From Carboxylicivirga agarovorans (GTDB lineage Bacteria; Bacteroidota; Bacteroidia; Bacteroidales; Marinilabiliaceae), in NCBI RefSeq assembly GCF_050589845.1, contig NZ_JBNGPA010000007.1, positions 62,001 through 126,000 on the forward strand: 64,000 nt of DNA. The letters are read 5' to 3'. Positions 37,908-46,796 of the stretch are shown piece after piece (within the stretch, counting starts at the first letter, position 1; every line of letters begins with the position of its first letter). The notes beneath the pieces are model-generated. The model did no database searches. It was not told the DNA's origin and saw only the letters and a list, made by a program, of their open reading frames with translations. Both the position numbers and the translations under genes were made by a program.

Positions 37908-39716
37908 ATGAAGAACCTTGATTACGGTATCATTGGAAACTGCCGGAGTGCAGCATTGGTTTCGAAAACCGGTTCGGTTGAGTGGTTGTGTTTGCCTCAT
38001 TTTGCCTCACCATCGACTTTTGCCAAAATTCTGGATGATGAAAAAGGTGGTTTCTTTAGTGTCAGACCGACAGAAGAATATGAAACCGAACAATTTTATA
38101 TACCTCGTACAAATATTTTAGTAACAAAGTTCATTTGTGCTTCAGGAGTGTTCGAACTTCATGATTTTATGCCACGTTACCGTAACGAAGACGGAGTTTA
38201 TTATACACCGCCTGATATTGTCCGTTATATAAAGCATATTTCGGGTTCGGTTAATGTTGTCATTAACTTTGAACCTAAATTAGAATATGCACTTCCCAAT
38301 ACAACTATCGATGTGGAAGAGGAATATATCAAAGCATACACCACCAACGGAGAGTATGACTCTATTTACCTCTACTCATCTTTCGATAAAAAAAGCATTA
38401 AGGAAAGGCTACCGGTAACCATAAAGAAGAATGAATATCTGCTTTTAAGCTATAACCAAAAACTGCTGCAGCAATCTACCAACCGCTCCTATTTAAAGCA
38501 CCAGCGAACTAAAGTTTACTGGCTTAACTGGTCTGATAAAACTACCAGCTTTAAGAAATATGAGAATGAGATCAACAGAAGTGCTTTAACACTAAAATTG
38601 CTCAACTATCAAAAATCAGGTGCTATTTTAGCTGCATTAACCACCTCATTACCTGAAACCATTGGTGAAGTGAGGAATTGGGATTATCGCTTCTGCTGGA
38701 TTCGTGATGCATCCATGGTGGTTAAGATCATGACTCAGCTTGGCCATGGGCGAATTGCTGAACGATATATGAACTTTATTATTTCTCTGATGCCTGATAA
38801 AGGTGAGAAAATGCAGATCATGTATGGTATTAACGGTGAGAAAAACCTGCATGAGATCGAACTGGATCACCTGGCAGGCTATGAAGGAAGTAAACCCGTC
38901 AGAATTGGGAATGCAGCCTATGTGCAGAAGCAAAATGACATCTACGGCATCTTAATGGATGTTATGCTTCAATACTTTGAAATGTTTAAAACAACATTGG
39001 GCAATAGTGAAGATATCTGGACTATTGTCAGAAACATTGTTAAGGTAGTTGATGAAAACTGGCAACAACCTGACAAAGGAATCTGGGAAATCAGAAGTGA
39101 AGGTAAACACTTTACATTTAGTAAAGTACTTTGCTGGGTAGCAATCGACAGGGCGCAAAAGATCGCCCGCCTGCTAAAACGTGATTCCTATGCCACTGAG
39201 TGGAAAGAACTGGAAGAGAAGATTGCAGCTGACATTCATAAAAATGCATGGTCAGATGACAAACATACTTTTACGCAATCGTATGGTTCCAACGATCTGG
39301 ATGCTGCTGTTCTTTTAATGGAATCCTACGGTTTTATCGATGCTGATGACCAACGCTACAAAAAAACAGTGCTCGCCATTAAAAAAGAGTTGGAGCACGA
39401 TGGTTTAATGTATCGCTATAAAAATGAGGATGACTTTGGTGAACCACAGTCTGCATTTACCATTTGCTCTTTCTGGCTCATCAACAGCTTATATAAAATT
39501 GGTCTTAAAGACGAAGCCACACGTAAATTTGAAACCTTGTTAAGCTATGCAAACCACCTGGGCTTGTTTAGTGAAGATCTGGATTTTAAAACACGAAGGT
39601 TATTGGGTAATTTCCCACAGGCATATTCTCACCTGGCAATTATTGAAACTGCCATAACACTGGCAGGTGATGAAATTTCCAAAGAGGAGCAAATAATGAA
39701 GTCAATTCGTCACTAA
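37908..39716 (+). CDS. Glycoside hydrolase family 15 protein (glucoamylase- or trehalase-like)
   Basis: A 602-residue GH15 enzyme without a signal peptide, so probably cytosolic. The N-terminal beta-domain begins DYGIIGNCRSAALVSKTGSVEWLCLP. The (alpha/alpha)6 catalytic part carries VRNWDYRFCWIRDASM (about residue 258), GIWEIRSEGKHFTFSKVLCWVAIDRA (about 390, with the general-acid Glu region), and NFPQAYSHLAIIETA at the end. Family members cleave alpha-glucosidic bonds; several bacterial GH15 enzymes are trehalases. Its place opposite a trehalose synthase favours trehalase, but alpha-1,4-glucan hydrolysis cannot be excluded. I start at the ATG at 37908; an upstream in-frame TTG at 37902 is a weaker option. 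Confidence 0.9.
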   Translation: MKNLDYGIIGNCRSAALVSKTGSVEWLCLPHFASPSTFAKILDDEKGGFFSVRPTEEYETEQFYIPRTNILVTKFICASGVFELHDFMPRYRNEDGVYYTPPDIVRYIKHISGSVNVVINFEPKLEYALPNTTIDVEEEYIKAYTTNGEYDSIYLYSSFDKKSIKERLPVTIKKNEYLLLSYNQKLLQQSTNRSYLKHQRTKVYWLNWSDKTTSFKKYENEINRSALTLKLLNYQKSGAILAALTTSLPETIGEVRNWDYRFCWIRDASMVVKIMTQLGHGRIAERYMNFIISLMPDKGEKMQIMYGINGEKNLHEIELDHLAGYEGSKPVRIGNAAYVQKQNDIYGILMDVMLQYFEMFKTTLGNSEDIWTIVRNIVKVVDENWQQPDKGIWEIRSEGKHFTFSKVLCWVAIDRAQKIARLLKRDSYATEWKELEEKIAADIHKNAWSDDKHTFTQSYGSNDLDAAVLLMESYGFIDADDQRYKKTVLAIKKELEHDGLMYRYKNEDDFGEPQSAFTICSFWLINSLYKIGLKDEATRKFETLLSYANHLGLFSEDLDFKTRRLLGNFPQAYSHLAIIETAITLAGDEISKEEQIMKSIRH

Positions 39717-39733
39717 GAAGTGATAGAGAACAT

Positions 39734-39770
39734 ACAAAAAAAAGCCGGCTGATCGCCGGCTTTTTTTTGT
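39734..39770. terminator. Two-way terminator between GH15 and ferritin genes
   Basis: GCCGGC (39744-39749) pairs with GCCGGC (39755-39760), extended by eight A on the left and eight T on the right. It can end transcripts on both strands. Confidence 0.9.
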
Positions 39771-39790
39771 ATGTAAGTATGAATACTTTC

Positions 39791-40297
39791 TTATTCTGCA
39801 CTTGCAGGAACCTGTCCACGCATTCCCATAATATCACGATCAAACATATACAAGTTATGATCGCCTAATAAATTTAACTTATCGTTAATAGCTGCAACAG
39901 AGGCTTCTTCTTCAATTTGCTCTGTTACGAACCACTGGATCCAGTTGTGCGTAGTAAAGTCTTTCTCATCAAGACAAACACCAACAATACCACTGATCAG
40001 TTCAGTAACATACTGCTCGTGCTCATATACTTTGGCAAAAACAGCTTTAATGTCCTTATAATCAGATATTGGTTGTTCAATGGCAGGAATAATAGCTTTA
40101 CCACCGCGCTCATTGACATATTTAATAAACTTCATCATATGCAAACGCTCTTCTTCAGCCTGAGCATATAACCAGTTGGCAGTTCCTTCATAACCATTTG
40201 TATCGGCCCATACAGCCATCGCAAGGTACAGGTTAGAAGAATAAGCTTCTTTTTCAATTTGATTAACAAGTATTTCTTCTACTTTTTTCTTAAGCAT
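39791..40297 (-). CDS. Ferritin (non-heme, FtnA type)
   Basis: A 168-residue four-helix iron-storage protein. Ferroxidase ligands are visible as E17 (IEKEAYSSN), E50 and H53 (AEEERLHMMKF), with later acidic positions in YEHEQYVTELI and EEASV. There is no heme-binding Met pattern of bacterioferritin. It oxidises Fe2+ and stores it in a 24-subunit shell in the cytosol. I use the ATG at 40297 (MLKKKVEEIL). The frame extends to 40333, but that start lies inside the probable -7 box. It is monocistronic. Confidence 0.93.
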   Translation of the reverse strand: MLKKKVEEILVNQIEKEAYSSNLYLAMAVWADTNGYEGTANWLYAQAEEERLHMMKFIKYVNERGGKAIIPAIEQPISDYKDIKAVFAKVYEHEQYVTELISGIVGVCLDEKDFTTHNWIQWFVTEQIEEEASVAAINDKLNLLGDHNLYMFDRDIMGMRGQVPASAE

Positions 40298-40322
40298 AAC
40301 AGTCAATATTAAGTTATAACAA

Positions 40323-40330
40323 CAAAGATA
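40323..40330 (-). promoter_or_regulatory. Probable -7 box of the ferritin gene
   Basis: TATCTTTG on the minus strand matches TAnnTTTG and would place the transcript start about 20 bases before the chosen ATG. The nearest TTG is only 15 bp upstream, so the -33 box is poor. Confidence 0.45.
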
Positions 40331-40521
40331 CACTTATTAACCCATCAACATTGGAAGGTGTTTAGCCTCTCTGTTATTTATATTCATTCCAAACAAATAT
40401 CCCAATCCATTTGGTTATCTGATAAAAATCAGCTTTTTTGCATGACGGAATTAGAGGTCGTTTTTTATTTATTAAAACAATTTACTTTCTAATTTTTTAT
40501 TAATGAAATCTTTATTCCATT

Positions 40522-42036
40522 ATGATTAAAAAAGTATTAGTTGCCAACCGTGGTGAAATAGCCGTCCGTGTCATGCGTTCATGCCGTGAAATGGGTATTA
40601 AATCGGTTGCCATATTTTCCGAGGCTGACCGCACAGCCAAACATGTCAGGTATGCTGACGAAGCGCATTGCGTAGGACCAGCAGCTTCAACAGAAAGCTA
40701 CCTGAATATCAAAAAAATAATTGAAGTAGCAGTTGCCAGTAAAGCAGATGCCATCCATCCAGGTTATGGTTTCTTGTCAGAAAACGCTCAGTTTGCTGAA
40801 GCTGTTGCCAAAGCAGGAATTATTTTCGTGGGCCCGTCAATAAAAGCCATTAATACGATGGGTGATAAACTAACTGCACGTCAGTTAATGATCGAATCTA
40901 ACGTTCCGGTAGTTCCTGGTACTAAAGAAAACATTGAAGATCCCAAAAAACTCAAAAAAACTGCTGCAGAAATAGGCTATCCCATAATGCTTAAGGCAAG
41001 TGCCGGCGGTGGTGGTAAAGGGATGCGCCTGGTTCGTGAAGAAAAAGAACTTGTTAATGCTTATGAAATGGCGAGGTCTGAAGCCCGTTCTGCATTTGGT
41101 GACGACGCAGTGTATATTGAAAAGTATATTGAAGGACCTCATCATATTGAATTCCAGATAATGGCCGACAAGCACGGCAACTATGTTCATTTATTTGAGC
41201 GTGAATGTTCGGTGCAGCGTCGCCACCAAAAGGTGGTTGAAGAAACTCCCTCTCCTCTTATGACTCCCGAATTACGTCACAAAATGGGTGAACAGGCTAT
41301 TGCAGCTGCCAAATCGGTAGACTATGTTGGCGCTGGAACAGTAGAGTTTTTGGTTGATAACGACCATAATTTCTATTTCCTGGAAATGAATACTCGATTA
41401 CAGGTGGAACACCCCATTACAGAACGAACAACAGGTGTTGACCTGGTTAAAGCGCAGATCAATGTGGCAAACGGCCTTCCTCTGGAGTTTAAACAAGAGG
41501 ACCTGAGACAGAATGGTCATGCCATAGAATGTCGTATATATGCCGAAGATCATAAAAATAACTTTATGCCATGTCCGGGTGTGGTGAAAAATATTACTGA
41601 ACCAATGGGCTTGGGTATTCGGACAGATGGATATGTATACGAGGGTTACGAGATCCCGTTCCACTATGATCCTATGATCTCGAAACTGATCTCATGGGCG
41701 CCAACACGTCAGGAAGCTATCGACCGCATGAAACGGGCTTTATATGAATACAAAATAACCGGTGTAAAAACATCTATTCCTTTTGTATCACGCATTATGG
41801 AAGCCAAAGACTTTGTTGATGGCAATTATGACACGCATTTCATCGAAAAGAATATGGACTTTCTGATGACAGAAGAAGATGATTGTTCAGACTATTGTGA
41901 AGATATCGCACTGTTTGTTGCATTTCTCGATTACACCGAAAAAATTCAGGAGGCTGCCGACAAATCAAATGTGGCTGCTCCAAACCAATCGGCCTGGAAA
42001 GAATATGCGCGCCGTAAAAATGTAATTCGCTACTAA
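40522..42036 (+). CDS. accC: Biotin carboxylase subunit of an acyl-CoA carboxylase
   Basis: A 504-residue biotin carboxylase. MIKKVLVANRGEIAVRVMRSCREMG opens the N-terminal domain, and HPGYGFLSENA follows. The ATP-grasp domain has KASAGGGGKGMR (about residue 156), ERECSVQRRHQKVVEE (about 226) and the catalytic loop FLEMNTRLQVEHPITE (about 288). The last 50 residues extend beyond the usual bacterial AccC and end with a charged tail. It carboxylates biotin on the carrier protein using ATP and bicarbonate. It is the first gene of a three-gene operon with the carrier and the carboxyltransferase, an arrangement typical of propionyl-CoA (or acetyl/propionyl-CoA) carboxylases. Confidence 0.93.
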   Translation: MIKKVLVANRGEIAVRVMRSCREMGIKSVAIFSEADRTAKHVRYADEAHCVGPAASTESYLNIKKIIEVAVASKADAIHPGYGFLSENAQFAEAVAKAGIIFVGPSIKAINTMGDKLTARQLMIESNVPVVPGTKENIEDPKKLKKTAAEIGYPIMLKASAGGGGKGMRLVREEKELVNAYEMARSEARSAFGDDAVYIEKYIEGPHHIEFQIMADKHGNYVHLFERECSVQRRHQKVVEETPSPLMTPELRHKMGEQAIAAAKSVDYVGAGTVEFLVDNDHNFYFLEMNTRLQVEHPITERTTGVDLVKAQINVANGLPLEFKQEDLRQNGHAIECRIYAEDHKNNFMPCPGVVKNITEPMGLGIRTDGYVYEGYEIPFHYDPMISKLISWAPTRQEAIDRMKRALYEYKITGVKTSIPFVSRIMEAKDFVDGNYDTHFIEKNMDFLMTEEDDCSDYCEDIALFVAFLDYTEKIQEAADKSNVAAPNQSAWKEYARRKNVIRY

Positions 42037-42046
42037 ATCAGTTAAT

Positions 42047-42553
42047 ATGCCAATAGAATTAAAAATTGATTCTCGCCGTGCCAGGATTAAAATCCTTGAA
42101 CAAAATGGCACAAAATACAAAGTAGACATCGACGATCGTATCTATGACCTTGACCTGGTTAAAGTAGAATCAGATGCCTATTCAATCTTGCTTGATGGTC
42201 AGTCTGTCAATATGGAGATGATTCAAGATGCAGATCTCAATCACTATAAAGTAAATACCATCAATAATTATTACGAAATAGAGGTGATCGATGCTGCAAC
42301 ACGTTATCGCAATGCTTCAAATTCATCACTTGATTCGGGTGGCAATGTCATTTCTACGCCTATGCCAGGAAAGATCGTTAAAATACCTGTTAACGAAGGT
42401 GACACTGTTGAAAAAGGACAAACTGTTGTGATCGTCTCGGCCATGAAGATGGAAAGTGAATACAAATCTGCCATTGACGGCGTTGTTAAGCACATTCATG
42501 TTTCCGAAGGTGACGCCGTTGAAGGTCACCAACCATTAATTGAAATCGAATAA
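42047..42553 (+). CDS. Biotin carboxyl carrier protein of the acyl-CoA carboxylase
   Basis: A 168-residue carrier. The C-terminal 75 residues are a biotinyl/lipoyl domain (ISTPMPGKIVKIPVNEGDTVEKGQ), with the biotin attachment site at K134 in SAMKMES. The N-terminal 90 residues form a beta-rich region linking it to the complex. It shuttles the carboxyl group between the biotin carboxylase (10 bp upstream) and the carboxyltransferase (17 bp downstream). The tight spacing shows one transcript. Confidence 0.93.
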   Translation: MPIELKIDSRRARIKILEQNGTKYKVDIDDRIYDLDLVKVESDAYSILLDGQSVNMEMIQDADLNHYKVNTINNYYEIEVIDAATRYRNASNSSLDSGGNVISTPMPGKIVKIPVNEGDTVEKGQTVVIVSAMKMESEYKSAIDGVVKHIHVSEGDAVEGHQPLIEIE

Positions 42554-42570
42554 CCTGAAAATCAGAAACA

Positions 42571-44109
42571 ATGCAAAGTTTAGAAGAAAAATATAAAAAA
42601 TTTGAAGAAACCAATAAGCAGGCAGAAGCCGGCGGTGGTGATGCTCGCATCGAAAAGCAACATAAGGGCGGTAAATTAACAGCCAGGGAGCGTATTGAGT
42701 TATTTTTAGATGCCGGCACTTTTGTTGAACTGGATAAACTGGTCAAGCACCGCTGCAACAACTTTGGCATGGAAAAAACCCAATTCCCGGGTGACGGATT
42801 CATTACCGGTTATGGTAAGGTAGATGGTCGGCTTGTTTATGTTTTTGCACAGGATTTTACGGTATTCGGTGGATCACTTAGCCGCACCAATGCCGATAAG
42901 ATCATTAAAGTATCAAAATTGGCCCTTAAGATGGGTGCTCCCTTAATTGGTTTAAATGATTCAGGTGGTGCCCGCATACAGGAAGGTGTTCAAAGCCTTG
43001 CCGGTTACGGTGATATATTCTTTCTTAATGTAAAGTCATCGGGGGTGATTCCTCAGATATCGGCCATTATGGGCCCTTGTGCCGGTGGTGCTGTATACTC
43101 TCCTGCACTAACAGACTTTATATTCATGGTTAAAGATACCAGCTACATGTTTGTTACCGGACCCGAAGTGATCAAAACCGTTACCCATGAAGAAGTAACT
43201 AAAGAAGAGTTGGGTGGTGCAATGACACACAACGCCAAAAGTGGTGTTGCTCATTTTATGGGTGATGATGACGAGAACACATTAATGATGATCCGTGAAC
43301 TACTTAGCTTCTTACCATCCAATAATATGGAAGACCCTCCTGTTCTTCCAACAACAGATGATATAAAACGCGAAAGTGAAGAACTGCAGGATCTGATACC
43401 TGCCGACCCCAATAAGCCATACGATATGCACGATATCATTGGTAAGGTGGTTGATAACCAGCATTTCTTCGAAGTAATGCCGCATTATGCCCAGAATATC
43501 ATTACCGGTTTTGGCCGAATGGCAGGCAGAACTGTAGGAATAATAGGTAATCAGCCCAACTACCTGGCTGGTGTATTGGATATAGAATCGTCAACAAAGG
43601 GAGCCCGCTTTGTGCGATTCTGCGACGCCTTTAATATTCCAGTGGTTACATTTGTTGATGTACCGGGATTTTTACCGGGGACAGTTCAGGAGTATGGTGG
43701 AATTATTAAGCATGGAGCCAAATTATTGTACGCCTATGCTGAAGCCACTGTACCTAAGATTACAGTTATCACAAGAAAAGCCTACGGTGGTGCTTATGAT
43801 GTTATGGCATCAAAACACCTGTCTGCAGATATTAACTTTGCTTATCCTACGGCCGAAATTGCAGTAATGGGACCTGAAGGAGCGGTTAATATTATCTTCA
43901 GAGGTGAAACTGATGATATTGCCAAAGCTGAAAAAGTGGATGATTATCGTGAAAACTTTGCCAATCCATACAGGGCTGCTGAATTAGGGTATATCGATGA
44001 AATCATTTTACCCAAGGAAACTCGTTTTAAATTGATTCAGGCACTGGAAATGACACAAAACAAAAGCGAAGCCAATCCGCCTAAAAAACATGGAAATATT
44101 CCATTGTAA
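42571..44109 (+). CDS. Acyl-CoA carboxylase carboxyltransferase (propionyl-CoA carboxylase beta-like)
   Basis: A 512-residue carboxyltransferase of the PccB/MmdA type. It has the two-crotonase-fold layout. The N-terminal half has GGKLTARERIELFLDAGTF, FAQDFTVFGGSLS and NDSGGARIQEGVQSLAGYG (acyl-CoA site). The C-terminal half has NQPNYLAGVLDIESSTKGARFVRFCDAF, PGFLPGTVQEYGGIIKHGAKLLYAYAEATVPK and KAYGGAYDVM (biotin site). It moves CO2 from biotin to an acyl-CoA, most likely propionyl-CoA to methylmalonyl-CoA. In anaerobes the same subunit works in reverse as methylmalonyl-CoA decarboxylase, but no decarboxylase membrane subunits are next to it here. It is the last gene of the operon, followed by a terminator. 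Confidence 0.92.
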   Translation: MQSLEEKYKKFEETNKQAEAGGGDARIEKQHKGGKLTARERIELFLDAGTFVELDKLVKHRCNNFGMEKTQFPGDGFITGYGKVDGRLVYVFAQDFTVFGGSLSRTNADKIIKVSKLALKMGAPLIGLNDSGGARIQEGVQSLAGYGDIFFLNVKSSGVIPQISAIMGPCAGGAVYSPALTDFIFMVKDTSYMFVTGPEVIKTVTHEEVTKEELGGAMTHNAKSGVAHFMGDDDENTLMMIRELLSFLPSNNMEDPPVLPTTDDIKRESEELQDLIPADPNKPYDMHDIIGKVVDNQHFFEVMPHYAQNIITGFGRMAGRTVGIIGNQPNYLAGVLDIESSTKGARFVRFCDAFNIPVVTFVDVPGFLPGTVQEYGGIIKHGAKLLYAYAEATVPKITVITRKAYGGAYDVMASKHLSADINFAYPTAEIAVMGPEGAVNIIFRGETDDIAKAEKVDDYRENFANPYRAAELGYIDEIILPKETRFKLIQALEMTQNKSEANPPKKHGNIPL

Positions 44110-44115
44110 TAATTC

Positions 44116-44150
44116 AAAGAAGCCGGTTTACAATAAACCGGCTTCTTTTT
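44116..44150. terminator. Two-way terminator after the carboxylase operon
   Basis: AAGAAGCCGGTTTA pairs with TAAACCGGCTTCTT around CAA, with five T on the right and a shorter A run on the left. It sits between convergent genes. Confidence 0.88.
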
Positions 44151-44154
44151 ACCA

Positions 44155-44733
44155 TTAAATCCCGGCGATCTTAACCGGTTCAGCTTCAGAAATCAGCTTG
44201 GGACATGCTGCCCGTATAGCATCTTTCTCCAATTTATCCAAATCGTCGTAGGCTTTTCCAAATTTGGTTCGTGCCATATCATCCCGCATTTCATTAAAGG
44301 CTCGTACAATCTCGTTCTGAACCATCAGGTATGTCTGGTATTGAGTATCATTGGCCGTTTGCAGTGATATAATACCTTTACTCACACTCGTTGGCCCCAG
44401 AAGAGTGATATTCTTCATTTCCTTATCTGATAAGTTAATATCATCAGACGGATTTAAAATGAAGGCTTTGGTCGCCTCGGTCAGTAAAGCAATATCAAGG
44501 GCTTGCTTTTCAACCATTAACTGGTTTTCTGAATTCACCAGTATCTCAAATACATTACGGTCATTTTTCTTATCAGGTGGATTATTGTCAATTTCATTTG
44601 TGTATGGGGGAAGAACAGTTCCCAATCCCAGATCGGAATCCATAGTTGTTGTCACAAGAAAGAAGATTAAAAGAAGGAAGGCAATGTCTGCCATTGAGCC
44701 TGCATTGAGCTCTTTGATTTGTCTACGTGTCAT
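44155..44733 (-). CDS. ExbD/TolR-family protein, no ExbB nearby
   Basis: A 192-residue ExbD/TolR-type energy-coupling protein. One N-terminal membrane helix (about residues 13-30) carries the conserved proton-site Asp, D16 in GSMADIAFLLLIFFL. A periplasmic domain of about 160 residues follows and is longer than E. coli ExbD (141). ExbD works with ExbB to power TonB-dependent import, or with TolQ as TolR. No exbB/tolQ or tonB gene is next to it, so its stator partner must be elsewhere in the genome. It is convergent with the carboxylase operon. Confidence 0.85.
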   Translation of the reverse strand: MTRRQIKELNAGSMADIAFLLLIFFLVTTTMDSDLGLGTVLPPYTNEIDNNPPDKKNDRNVFEILVNSENQLMVEKQALDIALLTEATKAFILNPSDDINLSDKEMKNITLLGPTSVSKGIISLQTANDTQYQTYLMVQNEIVRAFNEMRDDMARTKFGKAYDDLDKLEKDAIRAACPKLISEAEPVKIAGI

Positions 44734-44884
44734 AACTTATCATTTAATAATTGATTAATATTAAATGACCCTGCATAGCTTGACTTCGAATTATTATTTG
44801 AATATACAAAATCCCCGCATTAAACAAAAATTACTAAGGACTATTCTCGAGCAATTACACCAACTAATACCCCCGTAAGCTGGT

Positions 44885-44947
44885 GTGCCATTTAGTACAA
44901 GTGTTTATTTCTTAAGTGCCATATGGCACGGATGTGTCATTCGGCAC
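44885..44947 (+). promoter_or_regulatory. Three similar dyads upstream of the lactate locus
   Basis: GTGCCATTTAGTAC (44885-44898), the perfect dyad GTGCCATATGGCAC (44916-44929) and GTGTCATTCGGCAC (44934-44947). They share the form GTGYCATnnGGCAC. Lying 115-180 bp upstream of a -24/-12-like sequence, they are placed like enhancer sites for the NtrC-type regulator encoded at 53513. The rest of 44734-45128 holds no gene. Confidence 0.55.
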
Positions 44948-45061
44948 ATTATATTTCAACACTTTATTCTGCGTATCAAACTCAATCAACCATATCTAAT
45001 GTACTGAATCTATACAATATAGGATGCAATATACAATTATCCTCCCCTGTCCTTCTCATTT

Positions 45062-45079
45062 TCGGCATCGCTATTGACT
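45062..45079 (+). promoter_or_regulatory. Weak sigma-54-like promoter of the lactate locus
   Basis: TTCGGCAT...ATTGAC: GG at 45064-45065, ten bases, then GA where the consensus has GC. The -24 half fits, but the -12 half has one key mismatch. The permease ATG follows 50 bp downstream. Confidence 0.33.
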
Positions 45080-45128
45080 ATTAAGCCATCCAAAATCTAA
45101 ATCAGTTGCTTACTAAAACAAGATTATT

Positions 45129-46784
45129 ATGAATGCAATCCTTGCTTTTATTCCAATTCTGCTTACAATAGTATTGATGGCAGGATTTAACTGGGGAGCC
45201 AAAAAGGCTTTACCTTTGTCCTGGTTATTAGCTGTTCTAATAGCCTTATTCTATTGGAAAATAGATATCTTAAACGTTACAGCCTATTCCTTTTTTGGTG
45301 TACTTAAAGCACTCGATATTCTGATCATTATTTTTGGTGCCATACTCATTCTTAATACACTAAAGATTTCCGGGGCCATGGCTGCCATTAATAATGGTTT
45401 TCAGGGAATAACCCGCGACCGGCGAATCCAGGCCATTATCATTGGTTACATGTTCGGAGCATTTATTGAAGGAGCAGCCGGCTTTGGCACGCCAGCCGCA
45501 TTGGCAGGCCCATTATTGGTTGGCCTGGGTTTTCCTCCGCTGGCCGCTGCCATTGTAGCACTTATCTTTAACAGTGTACCGGTGCCCTTTGGAGCTGTCG
45601 GAACCCCGATAACCGGTGCTATGAGTACACTGTCAACCAACCTTTCAGAAGTTGGTGCTGACCCTACAGTATTCGAAATGATACTAACCAAGTGGATCGC
45701 CCTGCCCAATGCTCTGGCCGGAACATTGATTCCTCTCATTGGATTAATGATCATGACTAAAATATTCGGCAAGAAGAAATCGATACGTCCTGCCCTTGAA
45801 GTAGCTCCTTTTGCTTTATTTGCCGGCATTTGTTTTATGGTCCCTTATACTTTAATAGCCATCGCTTTCGGACCTGAATTACCAAGTCTGGTTGGTGCGT
45901 TTATTGGTTTGGGCATTGTTGTATATGCTGCTAAAAAGGGCTTCCTGGTTCCAAAGAAAACATGGGATTTTCCTGAAAAATCATTGTGGAGCAAACAATG
46001 GATGTCCAATAGCGATACCGGTCAGATGGTAGAATCTAAAATGCCATTATACAAAGCATGGGCTCCCTATTTATTAATAGCTCTTATATTGGTGGTAACA
46101 CGCATTCCTGCCTTTGGACTAAAGGGTATTTTAGCTGCTCAGCAAATTACCATCAACAATATATTTGGTATTGACAGCCTTGACTACTCTCTGAAATGGG
46201 CTTACCTGCCTGGTACCATCCCATTCATTCTCGTGGCCATATTAAGCGCTTTTTACTATAAGATGAAGATAAAACAGGTTAAACGAGCCTGGAAGCTGAC
46301 TTTTACTCAAATAAAGGGTGCAGCCATTGCCTTGTTCAGCGGTGTCGCTCTTGTTCAGATCATGCTTAACTCAGGAACCAATGGTGCCGGACTGGAAAGT
46401 ATGCTGACAGAAATGGCGCAGGCAACTGCTGAGATATCCGGATCAGCCTATCCTGTTTTTGCACCGGTAATCGGAATCTTAGGAGCCTTTATGTCGGGAT
46501 CGGCCACTGTCTCCAATATATTGTTCGCCTCATTCCAGTTCGAAACAGCCGCCCTGCTAGATCTGCCACAGATCCTTATTGTAGCCATGCAAGGCATTGG
46601 TGCAGGTGTGGGTAACATGATCTGCGTTAACAACGTTGTCGCTGTTTCTGCTACTGTCGGATGTATTGGCTCTGGAGGATTTATCATCAGAACGAATGCC
46701 AAACCTGCTTTTATCTACTATCTGATCATCCTCATCGCTTTAGGAGCTGTAATAGCTTCAGGGTTTAACCCATTGTCGTTATAA
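45129..46784 (+). CDS. lctP: L-lactate permease
   Basis: A 551-residue inner-membrane carrier of the LctP/LldP family that imports lactate (and glycolate) with protons. More than twelve hydrophobic segments are spread along the chain. Family-typical stretches include FGAFIEGAAGFGTPAALAGPLL (about residue 110), NSVPVPFGAVGTPI (about 150) and FMSGSATVSNILFASFQ (about 455). It is the first gene of a tight locus, with 12 bp to the dehydrogenase fusion, and follows the candidate enhancer sites and sigma-54-like promoter. No frameshift or truncation is visible. Confidence 0.95.
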   Translation: MNAILAFIPILLTIVLMAGFNWGAKKALPLSWLLAVLIALFYWKIDILNVTAYSFFGVLKALDILIIIFGAILILNTLKISGAMAAINNGFQGITRDRRIQAIIIGYMFGAFIEGAAGFGTPAALAGPLLVGLGFPPLAAAIVALIFNSVPVPFGAVGTPITGAMSTLSTNLSEVGADPTVFEMILTKWIALPNALAGTLIPLIGLMIMTKIFGKKKSIRPALEVAPFALFAGICFMVPYTLIAIAFGPELPSLVGAFIGLGIVVYAAKKGFLVPKKTWDFPEKSLWSKQWMSNSDTGQMVESKMPLYKAWAPYLLIALILVVTRIPAFGLKGILAAQQITINNIFGIDSLDYSLKWAYLPGTIPFILVAILSAFYYKMKIKQVKRAWKLTFTQIKGAAIALFSGVALVQIMLNSGTNGAGLESMLTEMAQATAEISGSAYPVFAPVIGILGAFMSGSATVSNILFASFQFETAALLDLPQILIVAMQGIGAGVGNMICVNNVVAVSATVGCIGSGGFIIRTNAKPAFIYYLIILIALGAVIASGFNPLSL

Positions 46785-46796
46785 AAAATCAAAGCC

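Noticed and set aside
40522..44109. Sodium-pumping methylmalonyl-CoA decarboxylase
   Set aside because: A biotin carboxylase subunit is present and no membrane beta subunit is adjacent, so a carboxylase is more likely.
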